NCBI GenBank assembly: GCA_965230215.1
Contig: CBDDKN010000001.1
Coordinates: 2,294,001-2,358,000 of the forward strand
DNA from: RFSX01 sp965230215
GTDB lineage: Bacteria > Bacteroidota > Bacteroidia > Chitinophagales > Saprospiraceae
DNA length: 64,000 bases
Reading direction: 5' to 3'
The notes below the pieces were generated by a model. The model was not told the origin of the DNA and made no database searches. It saw nothing but the letters and a program-made list of their open reading frames with translations. Positions 1 through 7,563 of this stretch are shown one piece after another (within the stretch, counting starts at the first letter, position 1; every line of letters begins with the position of its first letter). A program made the position numbers and the translations under genes.

Positions 1-951
1 TGTCAGATTCTTGACTTCAGAAAACGATTTATACTTCTTCTGTCCCGCACGCTGCATAGCCTTTCTGCTAAATCGCTCCATCAGGGCTAATTCTTCAATA
101 CACTTTTGAATGCCTTCATATTTACTTAAATGCGCAGTTGCACCTATAATTATCGGCACCAAGTCAGAATTATCACTTTCAAGTTTCCCCATAAATGATG
201 GAATGCCATCCCTTCCCCTAATATCATAGAGACTCAAACGATATCCAGCAGTATTATAGCGGCTGATTAATTCCAGGAGAGTGTCAGGTAAACTCTGTAA
301 GTTGATTTTTGGTGGTGCGATTGCAGTCAACCAATGAAACATAAAGTTGTTGCGCTCGACAACTTCCAGTAATCCATTGATTGCAGTTTCCTGATAGCTG
401 CAATGGGCCGCCAGACCCGTGGATATATTTTCAGCAATCCTTTTCTCATCCAAACTTGCATTTGGATAATATGGACAATAACAAAGAGCTGCCGGGAAAT
501 ATACATGCTCATTGGTATGGCATTTCCTGGCTTTGACCCAATGAACTGACGAGGCAGAATTAAATCGCTCCAGTTCAAATCCTGGATCTGCATATTGATC
601 AGAATTAAAGTTTCTGAGCTCCCTTGAATTCACCGCAGGCAAGTCTAAATCCTCAACATTCCCGTAAGGCAATTCCGAATAATCATATAATGCACTACTA
701 TAACGTTCAATTGCTTCGCCAACTGCTTTCACATAAGCTTTCTCTGCGTTTGATGATGTGCCAGCCGATATCACCGTATTAGGGAAACCCTTCAGAACAG
801 ATGTATTACAACCAATGGCTTTGTAATAATGAAATCTTGGGGAATCTGTAAGAGGTTCTAATGGAAACACCTCTTTAATAATTCCTGTCTTATCATCAAC
901 AAGAAAGGGAATCAAATCCGTTAGCCGCCTATATTTATTGCTGAATTCCAT
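1..951 (-). CDS. YcaO-domain cyclodehydratase of a TOMM/azoline RiPP cluster, C-terminus beyond window
   Basis: ATG at 951-949 opens a frame that stays open to base 1 (317 codons), so the C-terminal part is missing. The translation shows the YcaO ATP-binding signatures: AGTSSNAEKAYVKAVGEAIERYS at about residues 70-90, with the ExxxR element, and a second helix with QETAINGLLEVVERN at about 190-205. YcaO enzymes use ATP to cyclise Cys/Ser/Thr of a precursor peptide to azolines. The start lies inside the 3' end of the E1-like gene (17-base overlap), so translation is probably coupled. With that gene and the small Cys-ending peptide upstream it forms a TOMM/LAP biosynthetic operon. A dehydrogenase, protease or exporter, if any, would lie beyond the left edge. 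The family call is firm; the exact product class is inference. Confidence 0.9.
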   Translation of the reverse strand, partial: MEFSNKYRRLTDLIPFLVDDKTGIIKEVFPLEPLTDSPRFHYYKAIGCNTSVLKGFPNTVISAGTSSNAEKAYVKAVGEAIERYSSALYDYSELPYGNVEDLDLPAVNSRELRNFNSDQYADPGFELERFNSASSVHWVKARKCHTNEHVYFPAALCYCPYYPNASLDEKRIAENISTGLAAHCSYQETAINGLLEVVERNNFMFHWLTAIAPPKINLQSLPDTLLELISRYNTAGYRLSLYDIRGRDGIPSFMGKLESDNSDLVPIIIGATAHLSKYEGIQKCIEELALMERFSRKAMQRAGQKKYKSFSEVKNLT

Positions 952-1975
952 CTGTATTGCTACGTGGGTCAGGAAATAAGGAAGCACATACATTGCAGAA
1001 TGGATTCGCTAATACCCAGCGTCGGATGGATTCGTTTGTTATACAATCATATTCCAAAAGTTCTGACCCCAGGGCCAAGCCCATGCCAATCTTTATGATT
1101 TCCAAGCCAACAATATTGGCACAAATATCAACTATGAGGCCATGCTGTGACATAATCATTTGCGATTGCTCATAATATTGTTCATGAACCCTTTCTATAT
1201 AAACATTGGATAAATGTCCATCTTCTCTCGTACGCAAACACTCTAGACATGCAGTCTCACCTGGACGTACGAGTGGACCAATTTTGATTATTGTATTCTC
1301 AATAATTACTGGCAAAAAAGGAATATGGTGATCACAGCAGATTTTGTTAATCGGTAACAAAAGTTCCTGTGCTCCAAAGGGCGCACAAGCAAGAATTATT
1401 CTTTTAGCATCTCTTTGAACTTCATCCAGCCATTTATCAAATTCCAGATACTCAAAATGGTCATCTTTGTATTCACTTTGTGTGAGTGATTCATAAGTTA
1501 CAAGATTTATATTCTCATGCTTCAGACCAGTTCTTTGCAGTACCTCTCGCAGACTCATGGAAAGTGCATTGAGCCCAATTAAATCAACCTTCATCTTATT
1601 GGTGTGGTTATGAACTTCTTTGGGTTGGCGATCAAACTGCCAAAAGAAAATGTCCTCATTGCTTTCATCCATTAACAGATTATCTTCTTTATCATCTGCT
1701 ATAATAAGCAGCCTTTTGGCAATAAGGCTTTTAAGGAGTTCCACAATTTCACTTTTCCGAGACGGCGGAAATGCCTTAAGAATCTCGGCTATCAAACAAG
1801 ATTGTGACGAACAAAGTGAAATTATAATTGCTATTGAAGATAAAGCATGTTCTCCTGCTATAAAGAGGCGAATATCTGCCCTTCTAAGCAATACACCCTC
1901 ATCCAATTCAATCAGCTGAACCGGGTAAGACAGGACAGACAGTTGTTCAAACCCCTGATCGAACCTATCTGTCAT
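935..1975 (-). CDS. TOMM leader-peptide-binding E1-like (ocin-ThiF) partner protein
   Basis: A 346-residue protein with an N-terminal winged-helix-like RRE region (about residues 1-100: a Tyr-Pro-Val-Gln-Leu opening strand, then RRADIRLFIAGEHA) and a ThiF/E1-like remainder. Four cysteines in CLEC (C243/C246) and CNVC (C327/C330) form the tetrathiolate zinc site seen in this family. Such proteins bind the precursor leader and present the core to the YcaO enzyme; they have lost adenylating activity. The gene begins 21 bases after the precursor stop and ends inside the YcaO start, as expected for precursor-E1-YcaO operons. The N-terminal assignment rests on pattern and context; the C-terminal cysteine pairs are seen directly. 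Confidence 0.85.
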   Translation of the reverse strand: MTDRFDQGFEQLSVLSYPVQLIELDEGVLLRRADIRLFIAGEHALSSIAIIISLCSSQSCLIAEILKAFPPSRKSEIVELLKSLIAKRLLIIADDKEDNLLMDESNEDIFFWQFDRQPKEVHNHTNKMKVDLIGLNALSMSLREVLQRTGLKHENINLVTYESLTQSEYKDDHFEYLEFDKWLDEVQRDAKRIILACAPFGAQELLLPINKICCDHHIPFLPVIIENTIIKIGPLVRPGETACLECLRTREDGHLSNVYIERVHEQYYEQSQMIMSQHGLIVDICANIVGLEIIKIGMGLALGSELLEYDCITNESIRRWVLANPFCNVCASLFPDPRSNTDGIQQ

Positions 1976-1996
1976 TTAATCAAAATTGAATATAAA

Positions 1997-2254
1997 TTAT
2001 AGACAGAAGCAGGTGCTTGGATCTTGCTTGCTATCTCCCTCATGAAAATCGTGATTTTCAAAAGTATACATGGACAAACCCTTATTGATTCGCATTACTG
2101 CTAATTTTTTTAATCCCTTGATGTCTTTATAAGAGAGGTCTGATTTAGGATGACTGTTTACTTCTTTTTCAAGTTGCTTTCTTGTCATATTGGCTACTTT
2201 CTTTGTAAGTAGTCCTGATTGCTTCTTTGGAAGCATTTCACCGAGTGTTTTCAT
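1997..2254 (-). CDS. Candidate TOMM precursor peptide ending in a Cys-Phe-Cys-Leu core
   Basis: An 85-residue basic peptide directly upstream of the E1-like and YcaO genes. Residues 1 to about 70 are Lys-rich and probably helical (KKQSGLLTKK, TRKQLEKEV, GLKKLAVMRINKG), with no signal peptide or membrane segment. The C-terminus is GDSKQDPSTCFCL, with Ser80, Thr81, Cys82 and Cys84 as the likely heterocyclisable residues and Ser75 as a possible fifth. There are no other cysteines, so the modified core would be unusually short. I do not recognise this precursor family. The role is inferred from position (first gene of the operon, 21 bases before the E1 gene), size and the Cys/Ser/Thr tail. It could instead be an unrelated small protein. 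Confidence 0.7.
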   Translation of the reverse strand: MKTLGEMLPKKQSGLLTKKVANMTRKQLEKEVNSHPKSDLSYKDIKGLKKLAVMRINKGLSMYTFENHDFHEGDSKQDPSTCFCL

Positions 2255-2403
2255 TTAAGGTCGTTTTATTCTGAAAAATAAGCTTTTATGCACTTTTATC
2301 GAAAAAAAATAACTCACAAATTACCTTTCTATTAATTCAAACATTTTTCACCACACAATACTGTCTTTACTTATCTTTAAGCAGATTCCATCAATTTCGA
2401 ATA

Positions 2404-4350
2404 GTGAAAAGATTCTCGCTCAGCCTATGTTTATTATTGATATTCAGCATTTCGCTGCTTGGTTCTGATACACTAATTCTATCTTCTGAAAACAAACTTA
2501 CCAACGCAGAATTTAATTTTTACTACGACAGTCTGGGAACAAAAAGTATTGGTGAATTGCCCCGCGATTGGAGGCAGAATCTAAGTCCTGTCGGCTCTGA
2601 CTTTAATCCCTACAAAGGAAATTATTGGAGCCAGTTTGTATTAACAAATGATGATGATATTGATGCAGCATTCGTAATGACCTTCCATGATTGGCGTGAG
2701 GTTCAAGTCTTTGAGCTGGATAGTAAGGGGCAGAAAAAAATTATGCAAACCGGCTTCATGGTTCCTTACAAAAAAAGAGACTATGCATTCGCCAATAACA
2801 ACCATATACGGATCCATCTAAAATCAGGAGAAAGCAAAGCTTATACGTTGTGCCTTAAATCAGGAGCTGATCACTGGAAAAAACCATCAGGCACAGCTTT
2901 TTCGATCAGCCCCAGAAAAGTGCTGGATTCAAACAATCACAGGGATGAACTGATCATGGGCATATTCGGAGGAATATTTCTGTTCCTTTTCCTATACAAT
3001 CTCTTTATTTACCTGACCACACGAGACTTTGAATATGTGCTTTATCTGGCCAGAATTCTTATTCTTGGTTACACCCTCAATGCCAATTCAGGATATATCG
3101 TAGCCTGGTTTAGTGGCATTGAAAACTTCCCATTGTACAAGGGGCTTATAGAATCATTTATGTCAGGACTTGGGCCGGCAGTAATGATCTTCTTCACAAT
3201 GTTCTTTCTTAATACCAAAACAAACCTCCCTTTTTGGCACAAGGTTTTAAAATTTATGCTGGGTGGCATTATAATCATGATAATAGGTGTGAACATCAAC
3301 TACACGATCTTCGGACCATTAACCTATTTGCTTTCACTTCTGCTTACAGCCACCTTCATCATAATTGGTGTGCGTAGTATAATGAAGAAGGTTCCATCAT
3401 CCTGGTACTACCTTATTGCCTATTCGTTTTCTACCATAGCCATGTTTATTGTGATATTCTCATTCTCAGGAGTATTGCCAAGAAATATATTCACAATGAA
3501 TTACGTGTTGCCCACAGGGTATTCATTAGAGCTTCTATTCTTCTCATTTGCACTTGCTAATAAAATTAATATCCTTAGACGTAAGTCCGAATCTCAACAA
3601 TCTGAGATCATCATGCATCTTAAGGAAAAAGAACAAATGCAAGCCAATATCACGCAGGAGCTTGAAAGAAAAGTAGAAGAGAGAACCAAAGAGATAAACG
3701 AACAAAAAGAGCTGATAGAAGAAGAAAGACAAAAGTCAGAAGATCTGCTTATGAATATCCTTCCTGAAGAAGCTGTTCATGAGTTAAAAACGACAGGTAA
3801 GTCTAAACCTAAAGTACATCAAAGTGTCAGCATACTATTCTCCGACTTTAAAGGTTTCACAAATACAGCATCAACAATTCCTGCAGAGCGTTTAATAACA
3901 GAACTGAATGACATTTTCGTCAACTTTGATGACATAGTCGAACAGAATGGTGTTGAAAAAATCAAAACTATTGGAGATGCTTATATGGCTGTTTCAGGCC
4001 TCTACGACGAAAATGAAAATCACGCCAGCAAAATAATTAAAGCGGCTATTGAAATGCAGCAATACCTGGAAAAAAGAAATGCTAATGCTGCCATTAAATG
4101 GAATGTCAGGATTGGTATTCATTCAGGAAGCGTTATTTCTGGTATTGTTGGTAAAAACAAATTTACCTTTGATATCTGGGGAGACACTGTGAATATTGCC
4201 AGCCGTCTGGAAAGCCAATGTGAAGTCAAACAAATCAATGTGTCAGCTTATACATACGATCTTGCCAAGGAAGAATATAAAGCCGAATACAGAGGTAAAA
4301 TTGATGCTAAAGGGAAAGGTGAAATTGATATGTATTATATCAACTATTAG
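2404..4350 (+). CDS. 7TMR-DISM receptor fused to a class III adenylate cyclase
   Basis: 648 residues, GTG start. A signal peptide (1-20) is followed by an extracytoplasmic 7TMR-DISM beta-sandwich (about 25-175), seven membrane segments (about 185-395), a charged coiled coil (about 400-455) and a class III nucleotide cyclase domain (about 470-648). Metal-binding aspartates are Asp481 (SDFKGFT) and Asp525 (GDAYM). The base-recognition pair is Lys (KIKTIGD) with Asp590 (FDIWGDTVN), which specifies ATP rather than GTP, and Asn597 and Arg601 stabilise the transition state. All catalytic positions are present, so it should make cAMP in response to a periplasmic ligand or envelope cue. It is divergent from the RiPP operon across 149 bases; no functional link to it is visible. 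Confidence 0.9.
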   Translation: MKRFSLSLCLLLIFSISLLGSDTLILSSENKLTNAEFNFYYDSLGTKSIGELPRDWRQNLSPVGSDFNPYKGNYWSQFVLTNDDDIDAAFVMTFHDWREVQVFELDSKGQKKIMQTGFMVPYKKRDYAFANNNHIRIHLKSGESKAYTLCLKSGADHWKKPSGTAFSISPRKVLDSNNHRDELIMGIFGGIFLFLFLYNLFIYLTTRDFEYVLYLARILILGYTLNANSGYIVAWFSGIENFPLYKGLIESFMSGLGPAVMIFFTMFFLNTKTNLPFWHKVLKFMLGGIIIMIIGVNINYTIFGPLTYLLSLLLTATFIIIGVRSIMKKVPSSWYYLIAYSFSTIAMFIVIFSFSGVLPRNIFTMNYVLPTGYSLELLFFSFALANKINILRRKSESQQSEIIMHLKEKEQMQANITQELERKVEERTKEINEQKELIEEERQKSEDLLMNILPEEAVHELKTTGKSKPKVHQSVSILFSDFKGFTNTASTIPAERLITELNDIFVNFDDIVEQNGVEKIKTIGDAYMAVSGLYDENENHASKIIKAAIEMQQYLEKRNANAAIKWNVRIGIHSGSVISGIVGKNKFTFDIWGDTVNIASRLESQCEVKQINVSAYTYDLAKEEYKAEYRGKIDAKGKGEIDMYYINY

Positions 4351-4364
4351 TCCACCAGCGTAAA

Positions 4365-5138
4365 CTAAAAATTTAGTCCAAAACCCATCATTGTATTTAT
4401 CCTGGATTGACTCTCTCCAGAAGGGGTAACCTGATCGACATAATAAGTAAACAAACTATTGATACTTACACCCTTTGTAATATTAACAGACAATTTAAAT
4501 TCTTCAAGTAATCGATAGTCACTGAAATCCCTGAACAGTGGTTGAAAATAAAATGTGTTGCTTATTGTTACATTTTTTGCTGGCACTTCATAGCTAAAGG
4601 CACAGTAGCTGGAATTTCTATGAAAGTAATCAACCTTATCAAATGCATCACTCTCTTCACGTTCATACAAATAGGTGCTGCCGACATTAAGATGAAGATG
4701 CTCGTTGTTAATCAATCTAAATCGCAGGCCAATGCCTATAAGATTCCGTTCATTAACATTAAGAAGTTGATCTTCCTGTATTTGATATAACGACTCGACA
4801 CGAATATGATCCATAAGTTTATATATATGCCTTAGATGAACCATAAGTATGTTACTGAATTCAGTCTCCCGGGATCTGAATAAATTATAGTTGCCTACAA
4901 GAAAGAAGTTATGTTTATAGTTTTTAGTCTTAACGTGAAGTGCAAGATTATTTATATACCTATATATATAGTCACCATTATTACTGGTAAGTACAAAAGA
5001 GAAATCATTTTGCACAGAAAACAGCACACTATCGGCATGTACTCTTTTTGTTTCAATGTTGACCAACTGTGCCGATAACTTGATCGTTATCGAATTCAAA
5101 AGAATAATAAAGAGGAGCTTCAATCCAAACCTGAACAT
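4365..5138 (-). CDS. DUF481-like outer-membrane beta-barrel protein
   Basis: 257 residues with a signal peptide (about 1-23, ending LSAQ) followed by alternating amphipathic beta-strands with frequent Tyr/Phe, ending in an aromatic outer-membrane C-terminus (GFGLNF). The pattern of repeated strands such as RNLIGIGLRFRL, HLHLNVGSTYLYERE and SYCAFSYEV resembles DUF481 (YdiY-type) barrels. Function unknown. It converges with the adenylate cyclase gene (14-base gap) and has its own promoter region toward the PagL-like gene. Family assignment is by pattern only. Confidence 0.7.
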   Translation of the reverse strand: MFRFGLKLLFIILLNSITIKLSAQLVNIETKRVHADSVLFSVQNDFSFVLTSNNGDYIYRYINNLALHVKTKNYKHNFFLVGNYNLFRSRETEFSNILMVHLRHIYKLMDHIRVESLYQIQEDQLLNVNERNLIGIGLRFRLINNEHLHLNVGSTYLYEREESDAFDKVDYFHRNSSYCAFSYEVPAKNVTISNTFYFQPLFRDFSDYRLLEEFKLSVNITKGVSINSLFTYYVDQVTPSGESQSRINTMMGFGLNF

Positions 5139-5255
5139 AGTAGACTATTAATACTTGAAAATAGCAATATTAAGATTAGCAGCCACTATACCCCTTCCTA
5201 ACAATTAAGTCAGATTCGAATAATAAAATGCGCGATATTCAATATTTTACAGACG

Positions 5256-6320
5256 ATGTTAAGGACTTATATATGCATTGCTATCCTGTTTATGGTTTTT
5301 CAACTCAACAGTCAGGCTGGATTTGAATTAGGACTAAATTATAAGTACGGTGCACTGCTGACACACAGAGAATCAATTGCTGAAGAAATAAGAGGCAAGT
5401 ACCCCTCTGCCATTGAAATTCAGTTTCTCAAGAAATACAAACTTGAACGCGACTGGCAAAAATATTGGGAACCCGCATTCTTTGGCCTTTCACTTACGGT
5501 ATATGATCTTGATCAATCTGAGATACTTGGGAAAGCTTATGGACTAAAAACCTTCTTCGCAAGAGACTATCTCCCCAAACATCAGGCTCAAGACTTGCTA
5601 TTCAGTGTGGGTACTGGATTTTGTCTCACACCAACTGTCTATGATGATGTGGATAACCCTTTAAACAGCCTGATAAGCAGAAAAGTAAATCTCCTAATGT
5701 CCATCGCCCTTGATTACAGATTTCACTTTGACAGTCATTGGTCTCTACTGTTAGGTATTGGTATTGATCATTTTTCAAATGCAGCTACCAGGTTTCCCAA
5801 TATTGGTGTCAACATCCCACATGCAAAAGCTGGTATTACATACAGGCTAAACCCTTTAGAGGAAGAAACGTATGACTATGAATTGGCTGAGTTTCAAAAA
5901 TCTTCATATTGGTTTCCAATACTTTCATTTGCAAGAAAATCTGCGGGGCAACAATTTCAGAATAATGATTGGGCCTATTCATTAATACTTCAATATGTAC
6001 ACCACTATCACCCAAGACATGCTGCCATAGTTAGCGTTGATTATATTTACAACAATACAATCAAAAAAATACTGGATGACAATGAAGCCAATCAAAGTCG
6101 TGTTGGACTTGCTGCAGGATGGCAACTCAACTTTGGAATGACCGATTTTTTCTTGCAGCTTGGATACTATGTTTACAGACCTGAAGAAATCGATGAGCCC
6201 ATTTATCATCGTTTTGGGCTTAAACAGCAGATTTACAGAAGAACATATATAACCGCTTCGCTAAAGTCACATTACTTCAGAGCAGATGTATGGGAACTAG
6301 GGATAGCACTTAAGATATAG
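5256..6320 (+). CDS. PagL-like acyloxyacyl hydrolase / lipid A 3-O-deacylase family barrel
   Basis: 354 residues with an N-terminal signal peptide (to about residue 21). The middle of the protein carries the PagL active-site arrangement, His172-Phe-Ser174-Asn175 in GIDHFSNAATRFPNIGVN, within a series of beta-strands. PagL enzymes are outer-membrane barrels that remove the 3-O-linked acyl chain of lipid A. The protein is about twice the length of proteobacterial PagL; the additional C-terminal half (about 215-354) looks like further barrel strands, and longer homologues annotated as acyloxyacyl hydrolase are common in Bacteroidota. Activity on lipid A is inferred from the motif. Confidence 0.75.
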   Translation: MLRTYICIAILFMVFQLNSQAGFELGLNYKYGALLTHRESIAEEIRGKYPSAIEIQFLKKYKLERDWQKYWEPAFFGLSLTVYDLDQSEILGKAYGLKTFFARDYLPKHQAQDLLFSVGTGFCLTPTVYDDVDNPLNSLISRKVNLLMSIALDYRFHFDSHWSLLLGIGIDHFSNAATRFPNIGVNIPHAKAGITYRLNPLEEETYDYELAEFQKSSYWFPILSFARKSAGQQFQNNDWAYSLILQYVHHYHPRHAAIVSVDYIYNNTIKKILDDNEANQSRVGLAAGWQLNFGMTDFFLQLGYYVYRPEEIDEPIYHRFGLKQQIYRRTYITASLKSHYFRADVWELGIALKI

Positions 6321-6322
6321 TT

Positions 6323-6826
6323 TCAAAACCGATATCCAATTTCAAACGTACCCCAGATGCTGATGTACTCTCTACCATCTGTCGTATTGTTAATATATGC
6401 TGGTGAGATATCAATTGAAACTTGAACACCCTTAGGCGCAATATAATGCACACCTACAGGTATAAAAACACTCTTGTAAAAGTCTTCTCTTAAAATCACA
6501 AATTCAACTGCAGAATATGATACACCAATAAATGGGAACCATACGCGGTCAGGATTTGGTTTCGACCAATGATATTTCGCTCCAATACCAATCCCATTAA
6601 AATCATCTCCAAAAGGTGCCAACGAAACTTCTAGATTAATAGAAGGGTTAATAAAAATATCGAAAGCCACGCCAAGCCCAACTGGGCCCATTACCTGAGC
6701 TGACATACCAATCTTTCTTTCAATGCGACTATCTGAACTTTCTTCAGAATCGCTTAAACTCTGAGAAAAACAATTTCCAATCACAAAAAGAAAAAACAGT
6801 AATGATACACAGTGTTTCATATCCAT
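6323..6826 (-). CDS. Small secreted or outer-membrane beta-barrel protein, unknown function
   Basis: 167 residues: signal peptide (about 1-22, ending CFSQS), a short acidic Ser/Glu-rich linker, then short glycine-rich beta-strands (GPVGLGVAFDIFI, GIGIGAKYHWS) and a terminal aromatic residue (EIGYRF) typical of outer-membrane insertion. No catalytic motif is visible. Its end is two bases from the stop of the convergent PagL-like gene. Not recognised as a specific family; a porin-like or OmpW-like small barrel is plausible. Confidence 0.6.
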   Translation of the reverse strand: MDMKHCVSLLFFLFVIGNCFSQSLSDSEESSDSRIERKIGMSAQVMGPVGLGVAFDIFINPSINLEVSLAPFGDDFNGIGIGAKYHWSKPNPDRVWFPFIGVSYSAVEFVILREDFYKSVFIPVGVHYIAPKGVQVSIDISPAYINNTTDGREYISIWGTFEIGYRF

Positions 6827-6901
6827 TAAATATGGGTATAAATAAACAGAAGAGCAATGATCGAAATCACTGCTCTTTCAAAATCAAATCCCAATTGTGA
6901 T

Positions 6902-7408
6902 TTATTCTTCTGTTTCTTCTGTCTCTTCTGCGGCTTCAACTATAACTGATTCCGCCGTTTGCTTAGTATCTGTGTATTGCTGGAATGAACTCACTTTACC
7001 ATCTGCTACAGTCCAGAAATGTGCAAATTGAGCATCCAATTCTTTTCCAGATGCTTTATTCTTGGCATTGTACCTTCCAGTCGCCAATACGTTTGACTTA
7101 CCAGCTGGATATAATTTGAGACCCTCGAGTTTCCAATATTCCCATTCACCACCCAGCTTGGCGAAAACTCCTTCAGCGACAGCTTCAGGCCCTATATAAG
7201 GATTACCATCCGCATAGATGAAGCCTTCAGCTTCTCTCCATTCCACATCAGGAGCCATAGCACCTAAAACTGCATCAACATCGCCCTCAGCAAAGGAATT
7301 ATACATGCCTTCTACAAGGCTTACATTGTCTGCTCCCATTTTACAGGCGCAATCTGAATTGCATGCTGCAAATGTTGCCAGCACACAAAGAAAAAGTAGT
7401 ATTCTCAT
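6902..7408 (-). CDS. NTF2-like (SnoaL-type) lipoprotein
   Basis: I place the start at the ATG at 7408, 24 codons inside the longest frame, because MRILLFLCVLATFAAC is then a clean lipoprotein signal peptide with lipobox Cys16. The mature part has the cystatin-like alpha+beta NTF2 fold pattern: YNSFAEGDVDAVLGAMAPDVEW, then GPEAVAEGVF, then FAHFWTVADGKVSSFQQYTDT. Such domains bind small hydrophobic molecules or act as isomerases; no catalytic assignment is possible. The C-terminus is Glu/Thr-rich (EETEETEE). The BNR protein gene upstream on the same strand ends 155 bases away with its own terminator. Confidence 0.75.
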   Translation of the reverse strand: MRILLFLCVLATFAACNSDCACKMGADNVSLVEGMYNSFAEGDVDAVLGAMAPDVEWREAEGFIYADGNPYIGPEAVAEGVFAKLGGEWEYWKLEGLKLYPAGKSNVLATGRYNAKNKASGKELDAQFAHFWTVADGKVSSFQQYTDTKQTAESVIVEAAEETEETEE

Positions 7409-7513
7409 GTTCGTTTTGTTTTGATGATTTAATTCTAATCCTCCTAATTTAATGCTTATCAACGAGTTGTACTGAATCAATGATCAGAAAATCACTTTCA
7501 TTTAATACAAATT

Positions 7514-7543
7514 AAAAAGGCCCTGAAAATTTCAGAGCCTTTA
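7514..7543 (-). terminator. Intrinsic terminator of the BNR-repeat gene
   Basis: AAAGGC-CTGAAA and TTTCAG-GCCTTT form a 13-position stem with one mismatch, followed on the minus strand by a U-run. It lies 21 bases beyond the stop of the minus-strand gene at 7564. Confidence 0.75.
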
Positions 7544-7563
7544 AATCATATCCAATACCTTTT

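Noticed and set aside
327..593. 88-residue minus-strand frame
   Set aside because: Lies inside the YcaO gene in another frame; the YcaO translation is continuous and carries all family motifs.
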